Below, piece by piece: positions 7,383 to 12,556 of a stretch of DNA of 12,556 bases. Both the position numbers and the translations under genes were made by a program. This DNA is from JBHIEE01 sp046760445 (lineage in GTDB: Bacteria; Acidobacteriota; Aminicenantia; JdFR-78). Within the stretch, counting starts at the first letter, position 1, and the number at the start of each line of letters is the position of its first letter. The notes beneath the pieces were generated by a model. The model searched no databases, was not told where the DNA came from, and was given only the letters and a program-made list of their open reading frames with translations. The DNA lies in NCBI GenBank assembly GCA_046760445.1, contig JBHIEE010000087.1, positions 1 through 12,556 of the forward strand, in the 5' to 3' direction.

Positions 7383-7541
7383 ACCTTGTAAAATTTAAAA
7401 TGCAAAAAATAAAAGTGGCAACTCAAAATTCAAAATTGACAAAAAGGGTTTAAAGATTTGAGCCTGCCTGTAGAAGAGACTAAAGCAATTAGAAGAAGGA
7501 GATGAAAGAAAAAATCACTAATTTTTAAGGAGAAAGTCAAA
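7383..7541. repeat. ~160-bp intergenic spacer repeat, copy B
   Basis: This spacer aligns along its whole length with 8760-8919, at about 85-90% identity by eye with small indels. In order it holds the ACCTTGTAAAATTTAAAATG block, an A-rich stretch with AACTCAAAATTCAAAATTGA, a relic of a gene 3' end (7443-7505), and AAAATCACTAATTTTTAAGG leading to the ribosome-binding site AAGGAG (7527-7532) of the next gene. The outer ends are loosely inverted: CCTTGTAAAATTTA at the left, and CCTTAAAAATTAG when the right end is read in reverse complement. Confidence 0.8.
7443..7505 (+). pseudogene. Orphan gene 3' end encoding the basic tail (copy B)
   Basis: Downstream of a TGA (7437-7439) the frame reads F-K-D-L-S-L-P-V-E-E-T-K-A-I-R-R-R-R and then stops at 7503-7505. 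The end matches the true C-terminus of the gene at 8920 (V-E-G-T-K-G-I-R-R-R-R), and K-D-L-S-L-P also occurs near the end of the 752-residue protein. No start codon or export signal precedes it. It is best read as the leftover 3' end of a deleted secreted-protein gene. Confidence 0.55.
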
Positions 7542-8759
7542 ATGAATAAAAAATTATTACTTTTACTATTATTAATTTCAGGGATTGTTTTTGTTAGTGG
7601 ATATGACCATCAATTTATTCAAAAACCTGCTGAGAATCAGAATTACGGAGAGGAGTCAACAGGTATAAAGATAGAGCTCCTTAAAAAAGTTGACATAGGA
7701 GCAGGAGCCAGACCAGAAGTTGTCGCTACAAAAGACAGAGTCTTTGTTGTTTATCTTGATACAGCAATAAGAGGTAACCAAGCTTTTTCTGTTAAAATTT
7801 ATGATAAGGATATGAATAATGAAATCGTCTACAAGATACTGGTTTCAACATCAGCAGAATATGGCAAGCCCACTGATATTAGAGTTGCCTCAGATGGTCA
7901 GTATCTTTATGCCTTTTATGAGACAGCTAATATGAGTATTGGTAAAACCTATCTCTGGGGAGCAAAATATAAATTAGATGATAATTTTGAAAGGGTGGCT
8001 TATACCTCGAGCCCGATTACCACAGCACCAATCTTTACTGAAGCTCAGCCAGGAGATGAAAAGGTTGATGACCCCATAGCTTTAATAGGTCCAAATTCTG
8101 TTTTTGTCATAACCAGAATAAAGCAAGTATCATTTTCTCAAGAGGTGCCCATGGTTTATCGAGTCAGGGAATTCACCTATGATCTGCAAACCAAACTTTC
8201 TGAGTTTGATCTTGATTTGTCCAGTGTAGCTGGTGGCCAGGGAAGACAAGCGAGCGCCGTATATTATAACGAACACTATTATATGGTGGTGCCGACTACG
8301 ACAAAAAGCGGTAATTATTTTGAAAGTATGGCTACTCCTTCTGATCTACTTTTGGTAAAGCTTGATAAGAATTGGGAAATTGTAAAATCTGAGAACCTCT
8401 CGGAAGACCACGATGATATAGAAACCTTTGTTCTTGGGTTTGAAATTCACAAAGGCCTTTTTTTTGTAACTTACAAGCAAGGAATGCCTTTTGTTTGTCC
8501 TTTGAAAGTCTATGATCAAAACCTCAACCTTGTATCATCTAAAATTGTCAAAAAGGCCTCCGGTAAGGGGGAAAGTCTAAGATCAGCTCTAGATGTTACA
8601 GATGATAGAATTTACGTAGGCCTTTCTGCTGGCCAAGGTCCTCCGCCTCCCGGCTTTCCTGAAAATAACTATTCTGTCGGGAATATTGGAGCACAAACAG
8701 CTGAAATCTATATTTACGAGTGGAGGGAAATTATTAAGAAAAGTAAAAGAAGGAGATGA
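7542..8759 (+). CDS. Secreted protein of unknown family, probable beta-propeller (paralog 2), 405 residues
   Basis: The signal peptide is clear: M-N-K-K, a leucine-rich core at residues 5-12, then F-V-S-G before Y-D. AAGGAG at 7527-7532, 9 bases upstream, fixes the start. The mature protein carries the same landmarks as its upstream paralog: G-A-R-P-E-V-V, G-K-P-T-D-I-R, L-Y-A-F-Y-E-T-A, G-A-K-Y-K-L-D-D, G-D-E-K-V-D-D-P and L-D-K-N-W. The C-terminal third is more divergent, with a Pro-rich G-Q-G-P-P-P-P-G segment near residue 370. It ends in I-K-K-S-K-R-R-R and is followed by spacer copy C. Gene plus spacer (6183-7541 and 7542-8919) looks like an old tandem duplication. Function unknown; recognition of an extracellular glycan is the most natural guess from context. 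Confidence 0.8.
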   Translation: MNKKLLLLLLLISGIVFVSGYDHQFIQKPAENQNYGEESTGIKIELLKKVDIGAGARPEVVATKDRVFVVYLDTAIRGNQAFSVKIYDKDMNNEIVYKILVSTSAEYGKPTDIRVASDGQYLYAFYETANMSIGKTYLWGAKYKLDDNFERVAYTSSPITTAPIFTEAQPGDEKVDDPIALIGPNSVFVITRIKQVSFSQEVPMVYRVREFTYDLQTKLSEFDLDLSSVAGGQGRQASAVYYNEHYYMVVPTTTKSGNYFESMATPSDLLLVKLDKNWEIVKSENLSEDHDDIETFVLGFEIHKGLFFVTYKQGMPFVCPLKVYDQNLNLVSSKIVKKASGKGESLRSALDVTDDRIYVGLSAGQGPPPPGFPENNYSVGNIGAQTAEIYIYEWREIIKKSKRRR

Positions 8760-8919
8760 ACCTTATAAAATTTAAAATGCAAAATGCAAAAATAAAAATG
8801 ACAACTCAAAATTCAAAATTGATAAAAAGGGTTCAAGGATTTGAGCCTGCCTATAGAAGGGACTAAAGCAATTAGAGGAAGAAGGTAAAAAAATCACTAA
8901 TTTTTAAGAAGGAAATAAA
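8760..8919. repeat. ~160-bp intergenic spacer repeat, copy C
   Basis: This is the full-length partner of 7383-7541 and shares its left 31 bases with 4484-4514. The A-rich part carries a tandem ATGCAAA duplication absent from copy B. It includes a tail-coding relic (8826-8888) and the conserved leader AAAATCACTAATTTTTAAG, ending in the AAGGA ribosome-binding site at 8909-8913, 6 bases before the ATG at 8920. The genes downstream of copies B and C are unrelated (unknown family versus glycosidase), so the leader is not explained by gene homology on that side. Confidence 0.8.
8826..8888 (+). pseudogene. Orphan gene 3' end encoding the basic tail (copy C)
   Basis: After a TAA (8823-8825) the frame reads F-K-D-L-S-L-P-I-E-G-T-K-A-I-R-G-R-R and stops at 8886-8888. 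Against copy B the frame and length are kept, with only four residue changes in this stretch or fewer depending on alignment. There is no start codon. It is the remnant of a tailed protein gene, or a conserved element that happens to preserve the frame. Confidence 0.55.
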
Positions 8920-10428
8920 ATGAATCAGAAAACAGTTTTATTCTGTGGATTAACCTTATTTATTGGGCTGATTATATTTAGTCTAACGATAGGAAAAACA
9001 GCTTCAAGCACTATTAAAATTACAGAACAAGAATTGTTATCTGATTACCAAGATTCTCCCTTTGGTATTCATGACCCATCAGTTCCTGAGGTAGACAGCA
9101 TTGAAGATGTAGCAGCAATAGGAGCAAAATGGGTGCGATATGCCGGCAGAAATGGAATGGTTTGGGATTTTATTGAACCACAAAAAGGAAAATATAATTG
9201 GGAGTTTCATAACAGACTTTATTTAGAAACTTACCAAAATAATATCAAGATGAATGTGGTTGTTTTGGCTTACAACAAATTGGATAGCGGTGATAGAGAA
9301 TTTGGTTATATCCCGAATGATATGAATTGGTACCTTGAGTTCTTAGAAAAGGCAGTAGAGTGCTATGACGGCGATGGGATAGACGATGCTCCGGGTTCGC
9401 CTGTTGTGGATGTCTGGGAGATAGACAACGAGCCTGACCTTTCTTTAAATCCAATTGGTTCTGGCTTTAAAGATACCCCTCAAAATTATGCTTTGCTTTT
9501 GAAAGAGTCCTACAGAGTTATCAAGGAAGCTAATCCGAACGCCAAAGTTGCCTTTGCTGGTCTGGCAGGTCCTAAAGGGATAAAAGGATTTTTTGTTCAA
9601 GCCCTTGATGAATTGGAAAGAATTAAGGATTTTCCAGATAACAGATATTTTGAGATTGCTGGTTTTCACTGGTCAGGCCAATTTATGGGTAATTACCAAA
9701 AGGAGATTTTGCCTGAAGAAACCTATTATTTTGACAATTCCATAAGTGAAATGAAAATAGAAATGAAGAAAAGAGGCTATAGAAATATTCCTATCTGGAT
9801 TAGTGAAATGTCTTATAACGACGGAAAGCCATTTGACCTGCCTTTTCTTACGGAACCTCGAACAGAAAAAGAACAGGCAAACGAATTGCTAAAGAGATAT
9901 GTTTACTCCATTGTTAAGGGCGCGGATAAAATATTCTGGGCTAAACTTACCGAATGGAGTAATTTTGGTGGTGCAGGTGTTAATAATTACTTTGATAATG
10001 TCGGACTTATTCATAATCCTGCAAATGACGGCAAGTCCCACAAAAAACTCGCCTACTACACTTACAAAAAGATGGTTGAGGTTTTGGAAGATTCCGACTG
10101 GAACAACATCCAAACCCTCAAAGAATCCGACAATATCTATATCTATAAATTCACTAAAGACAGCAAGTCTGTCTATGTCCTATGGTGGGATTATTTTGAT
10201 GATATTGGAAGCAGCAAAACCATTACTTTAAATGTTGACTTTACTGGACATGCTTTAGTTACCAACGCTGTTCCTTATGCAGAATCAGGAGCGTTCTTAA
10301 ATGAGAATGACTATCCAAATTTCTTTGAAACTCAAATCTTAAATGTAACTAGTGGAAAAATCACTCTAACATTAAGTAAAGATCCTGTATTTGTGGAAGG
10401 AACTAAAGGAATTAGAAGAAGAAGGTAA
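8920..10428 (+). CDS. Secreted GH-A clan glycoside hydrolase (GH39/GH5-like), 502 residues
   Basis: The N-terminal hydrophobic stretch (~residues 7-22) is a signal peptide or anchor, nearly identical to that of the gene at 4515. The barrel spans ~47-355. The proposed acid/base is Glu171 in W-E-I-D-N-E-P-D, and the proposed nucleophile is Glu296 in I-W-I-S-E-M-S. The D-rich loop C-Y-D-G-D-G-I-D-D-A-P (148-158) matches the paralog's. The last ~100 residues (from V-Y-V-L-W-W-D-Y-F-D-D-I-G) form a beta-domain very like the paralog's, and the protein ends in T-K-G-I-R-R-R-R. The loops around the active site differ strongly from the paralog, so a different linkage or glycan is likely. The AAGGA at 8909-8913 and the shared M-N-Q-K-T-V beginning support this start. 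Exact family assignment would need a profile search. Confidence 0.87.
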   Translation: MNQKTVLFCGLTLFIGLIIFSLTIGKTASSTIKITEQELLSDYQDSPFGIHDPSVPEVDSIEDVAAIGAKWVRYAGRNGMVWDFIEPQKGKYNWEFHNRLYLETYQNNIKMNVVVLAYNKLDSGDREFGYIPNDMNWYLEFLEKAVECYDGDGIDDAPGSPVVDVWEIDNEPDLSLNPIGSGFKDTPQNYALLLKESYRVIKEANPNAKVAFAGLAGPKGIKGFFVQALDELERIKDFPDNRYFEIAGFHWSGQFMGNYQKEILPEETYYFDNSISEMKIEMKKRGYRNIPIWISEMSYNDGKPFDLPFLTEPRTEKEQANELLKRYVYSIVKGADKIFWAKLTEWSNFGGAGVNNYFDNVGLIHNPANDGKSHKKLAYYTYKKMVEVLEDSDWNNIQTLKESDNIYIYKFTKDSKSVYVLWWDYFDDIGSSKTITLNVDFTGHALVTNAVPYAESGAFLNENDYPNFFETQILNVTSGKITLTLSKDPVFVEGTKGIRRRR

Positions 10429-10468
10429 AGAGTGATAGATCTTTGGAAAGTTCAAATATCTATAGAAA

Positions 10469-10474
10469 AAGGAG
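10469..10474 (+). promoter_or_regulatory. Ribosome-binding site for the transglutaminase-like gene
   Basis: AAGGAG lies 6 bases before the ATG at 10481 and fixes that start. The preceding 40 bases include CTATAGAA, also found in the spacer repeats, so this junction may hold a further eroded repeat. Confidence 0.6.
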
Positions 10475-10480
10475 TATAAA

Positions 10481-12367
10481 ATGAAGAAGATAAAGATATT
10501 AATTCTGTTTCTTTGGTTAATTGTTAATACAGGCGAAGGAGCAGAGATAAAGGGAGTAATTACTGATAAAAGTGGTAGATCCATTGAAAATGCTGATGTC
10601 TATATTTACGGAACTGATAAATGGACAAAAACAGATAACTGGGGCTACTATATTCTTACTGGCCTCACTCCAGCTGCACCAAGATATATTATATGTGCGG
10701 AGAAGGAGGGTTATTTTATCGGTAGAAAAGGTAATATAAATGTAAAAGAGGACGAATCTGTGAATGTGAATCTCGTCCTGGAAAAATTAAAAGAAAATGA
10801 ATCTTACAAAACTCAGATTCTTGATGTTAGGCTTTGTTATCTTATTGACCATAAGAAGATGGAACAAGAACCTATTCAGCCCGCAGAAAATGCTCTCCTT
10901 GATCCAAGTCTTTATCCTGATTCAGTAAAACCATATCTCAAATCAGGAAAGTATATGGATAAAGAGAATCCAAAGATAAAAGCCCTAGCTCAAGAAATAC
11001 TTTCTTCTGTGCCACAAGAAAGTAGAACTAATCAGACAGAAATAGCCAAAGCAGTCTATCTCTGGGTAGTGGAGAACATAGATTATGATTTGATGAAACG
11101 CTATCCAGATGATGTCACCTGTGGAAATTGGCAGACGGTAAATAGAGGATGGGGAAAAAATTTCGCAGAGTGGTGCTACCTACCCCAAGAAGTTGTTAAA
11201 CAAAGAAGAGCAATCTGTATTGAGTATGAACGACTTACAACAACATTACTCAGGGCTCTTAATATTCCTGCTCGTCCTGCTCCTCTTAAAGCTCATCCTG
11301 TAACACAGTGGTGGGTGCAGTTACCTAATGGTTCGGGTTACTGGGCAAACATGGAAACATCAAGAGGTCATATTGAGTACGAAAAAGGTAATACTTATGC
11401 AGGATTTCCATCACGAGCTGACCACCAAATAGCTTTCTGGTGGCCAAATGCTGATGCTCCTATTCATAATGACTGGGCGTTCAACAATCCCTGTCTCTGG
11501 CGAGAAGTTACAGGAGCAGGACATGCGAAATTAGAACATAATGCTACAGGACTGTCTCAAGCTCAAAAATTATTAGAAGAATTCAGGCAGATAGGCAGAA
11601 TAAAACACAAAGGAGCTCCTATAAAACCAGCTCAACCCAATTATGAAATATATACTCGGGGATTTCAGGTTGACTTGTCAACTATAGAAGAACAAAAGAA
11701 AATAAGAGTATATTTTCCTTTATTTATTAATAATGAATATAACACCACTGTTGATTATGCTTTCTGGACAAATCATCCTGAATGGGTAGAGAAAACCTGG
11801 GGGGAGATTTTAACTGATAAAAAAACTCAGGAGTCACTTCCTATTTTCTACATTGATTTCAGTCTGGAACCTGTGAAATTAAAAGAACCTGAACTTAAAA
11901 ACGCAGATTTTGAAGAAGGCACAAATGTACCATATTATTGGGAAAAATTAAGCATTCCTCCAGGGAATACTATTTTTTTCTTATCAAACGATGCAAAAAA
12001 TGGCAAATTTTCAGCCTGCATAGAAAATCTTACTAATGGAATCAGTGCATTTTATCAAACTATTCCTGTGGAGGAAGGAGATGTTATCAGAATAGATGGA
12101 TGGATAAAATTGAAAAATGTTCAAGGATTGGGAAATATAGAGGTGATATTTTCGGGAAATTATGATAATATTCGTTTTTACCAAGGTAGCTACCCGATGC
12201 TTTCTGGCACACAAGGTTGGACAAAAGTGTGGGGTTCATTTTTTGTCCTACCTGGAACAGATAGTGTATCAATCCGCTGCATCCTTACTGGAAAAGGAAA
12301 AGTATGGTTTGATGATATCAGGTTGCTTTCAAGCACTCGTCAAAAAAAATCAACAAAAAAACGATGA
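10481..12367 (+). CDS. Secreted transglutaminase-like protein with regulatory-like and carbohydrate-binding-like domains, 628 residues
   Basis: The signal peptide (core ~5-16, cleavage near E-G-A) is followed by a carboxypeptidase-regulatory-like beta-domain (~22-100): G-V-I-T-D-K-S-G, then A-D-V-Y-I, T-D-N-W-G-Y-Y and G-L-T-P. Residues ~165-300 look like a transglutaminase-like (papain-fold) domain. The candidate nucleophile is Cys246 in R-A-I-C-I-E-Y-E-R-L-T-T-T-L-L-R-A-L followed by N-I-P-A-R, and the candidate His is His272 before W-W-V-Q. The usual Asp of the triad is not obvious; Asn290 or Glu292 sits near its place. A C-terminal CBM4/9-like jelly roll spans ~470-613 (N-A-D-F-E-E-G at its start, V-W-F-D-D-I-R-L-L at its end). 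The tail is Q-K-K-S-T-K-K-R. Possible roles are peptide hydrolysis or cross-linking on a glycan surface. The domain calls are fairly firm; the activity is not. Confidence 0.8.
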   Translation: MKKIKILILFLWLIVNTGEGAEIKGVITDKSGRSIENADVYIYGTDKWTKTDNWGYYILTGLTPAAPRYIICAEKEGYFIGRKGNINVKEDESVNVNLVLEKLKENESYKTQILDVRLCYLIDHKKMEQEPIQPAENALLDPSLYPDSVKPYLKSGKYMDKENPKIKALAQEILSSVPQESRTNQTEIAKAVYLWVVENIDYDLMKRYPDDVTCGNWQTVNRGWGKNFAEWCYLPQEVVKQRRAICIEYERLTTTLLRALNIPARPAPLKAHPVTQWWVQLPNGSGYWANMETSRGHIEYEKGNTYAGFPSRADHQIAFWWPNADAPIHNDWAFNNPCLWREVTGAGHAKLEHNATGLSQAQKLLEEFRQIGRIKHKGAPIKPAQPNYEIYTRGFQVDLSTIEEQKKIRVYFPLFINNEYNTTVDYAFWTNHPEWVEKTWGEILTDKKTQESLPIFYIDFSLEPVKLKEPELKNADFEEGTNVPYYWEKLSIPPGNTIFFLSNDAKNGKFSACIENLTNGISAFYQTIPVEEGDVIRIDGWIKLKNVQGLGNIEVIFSGNYDNIRFYQGSYPMLSGTQGWTKVWGSFFVLPGTDSVSIRCILTGKGKVWFDDIRLLSSTRQKKSTKKR

Positions 12368-12373
12368 AAAATT

Positions 12374-12379
12374 AGGAGG
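12374..12379 (+). promoter_or_regulatory. Strong ribosome-binding site for the last gene
   Basis: AGGAGG lies 8 bases before the ATG at 12388, independent of the preceding gene's tail codons. It is the best Shine-Dalgarno match in the window and suggests a well-translated product. Confidence 0.7.
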
Positions 12380-12387
12380 AAAAACAA

Positions 12388-12556
12388 ATGAAAATCAAAA
12401 ATCTCTTATCATCACAAAAACTCAGAATCTCGCCAAGGTTTTTGGGGTTATTTCTGATTCCTTTTTTTCTTTGCTCTGTTTTTGCTCAAGAGAGTAAAAA
12501 CCAGGTTACTGTTTTTGGTGGATTGAATTATGTTTTGGAATATGGTTCTGAAGACG
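12388..12556 (+). CDS. Probable outer-membrane beta-barrel protein, 3' end missing
   Basis: 56 codons are visible. An extended basic N-region (M-K-I-K-N-L-L-S-S-Q-K-L-R) precedes a hydrophobic core (~residues 19-31) and a cleavage-like V-F-A before Q-E-S. The mature start, N-Q-V-T-V-F-G-G-L-N-Y-V-L-E-Y-G-S-E-D, has the alternating pattern and aromatic residues of the first strand of a small outer-membrane barrel. It lies 20 bases after the preceding stop, so it is probably in the same transcript. The C-terminus, and so whether it carries the basic tail, is outside the window. The family call rests only on this short stretch. Confidence 0.55.
   Translation, partial: MKIKNLLSSQKLRISPRFLGLFLIPFFLCSVFAQESKNQVTVFGGLNYVLEYGSED

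Noticed and set aside
7436..7441. Perfect -35-like TTGACA in spacer copy B
   Set aside because: There is no -10 hexamer at a suitable distance, and copy C has TTGATA at the same place.
8770..8820. A-rich ATGCAAA/CAAAATT repeats as a CRISPR array
   Set aside because: The repeats are short, imperfect and directly adjacent, with no unique spacers of constant length and no cas genes nearby.
8756..8866. 36-codon ORF whose ATG overlaps the stop of the gene ending at 8759
   Set aside because: It runs through low-complexity repeat. In copy B the same frame has lost its ATG (ATA) and gained an early TAA, so coding is not conserved.
12162..12497. 111-codon plus-strand frame spanning the end of the transglutaminase-like gene and the next start
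   Set aside because: It overlaps two well-supported genes in another frame, and its start has no ribosome-binding site.

Overview
The window is AT-rich, densely coding DNA with every supported gene on the + strand. It looks like accessory DNA of an uncultured Gram-negative bacterium. The TonB-dependent-receptor remnant and the repeated Sec-type signal peptides imply an outer membrane and a periplasm. The protein types (PD40 and Asp-box propellers, GH-A glycosidases with a D-rich loop, a DUF6259-like enzyme, a secreted transglutaminase-like protein) resemble those of large secretomes in candidate phyla such as Omnitrophota or Aminicenantes. The phylum is a guess.

Layout: (1) 2-1555, the 3' part of a two-propeller surface protein. 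(2) 1654-2221, eroded DNA: a TonB-receptor stub broken by a stop codon, then an 82-residue mini-protein made of a signal peptide joined to the last strands of a glycosidase. (3) 2225-6011, a DUF6259-like glycosidase candidate followed by a GH-A glycosidase. (4) 6183-8759, two paralogous secreted proteins of unknown family, probably beta-propellers, each followed by a copy of a ~160-bp spacer repeat. (5) 8920-10428, a second GH-A glycosidase, paralogous to the first. (6) 10481-12367, a secreted protein with a carboxypeptidase-regulatory-like domain, a transglutaminase-like domain and a carbohydrate-binding-like domain. (7) From 12388, the start of a probable outer-membrane barrel protein.

The most striking feature is that all eight gene 3' ends visible here encode the same kind of ending, whatever the fold: 7-10 residues rich in Lys and Arg, ending at the stop in KGRR, KRRR, KKRR, NKRR, RRKR, KRRR, RRRR or TKKR. 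No hydrophobic segment precedes it, so it is not a PEP-CTERM- or LPXTG-type signal. Each complete product also carries an N-terminal export signal. I infer a candidate C-terminal sorting or anchoring tag shared by the secretome of this organism. Homologous tail-coding scraps (T-K-A-I-R-x-R-R-stop) lie in the intergenic spacers and at the end of the TonB stub, so these 3' ends have been copied, recombined and left behind by deletions.

Together the genes suggest a co-transcribed set for binding, cutting and perhaps cross-linking glycans at the cell surface. Substrate and regulation are not visible. No RNA genes, CRISPR array, insertion sequence or tRNA was recognised.
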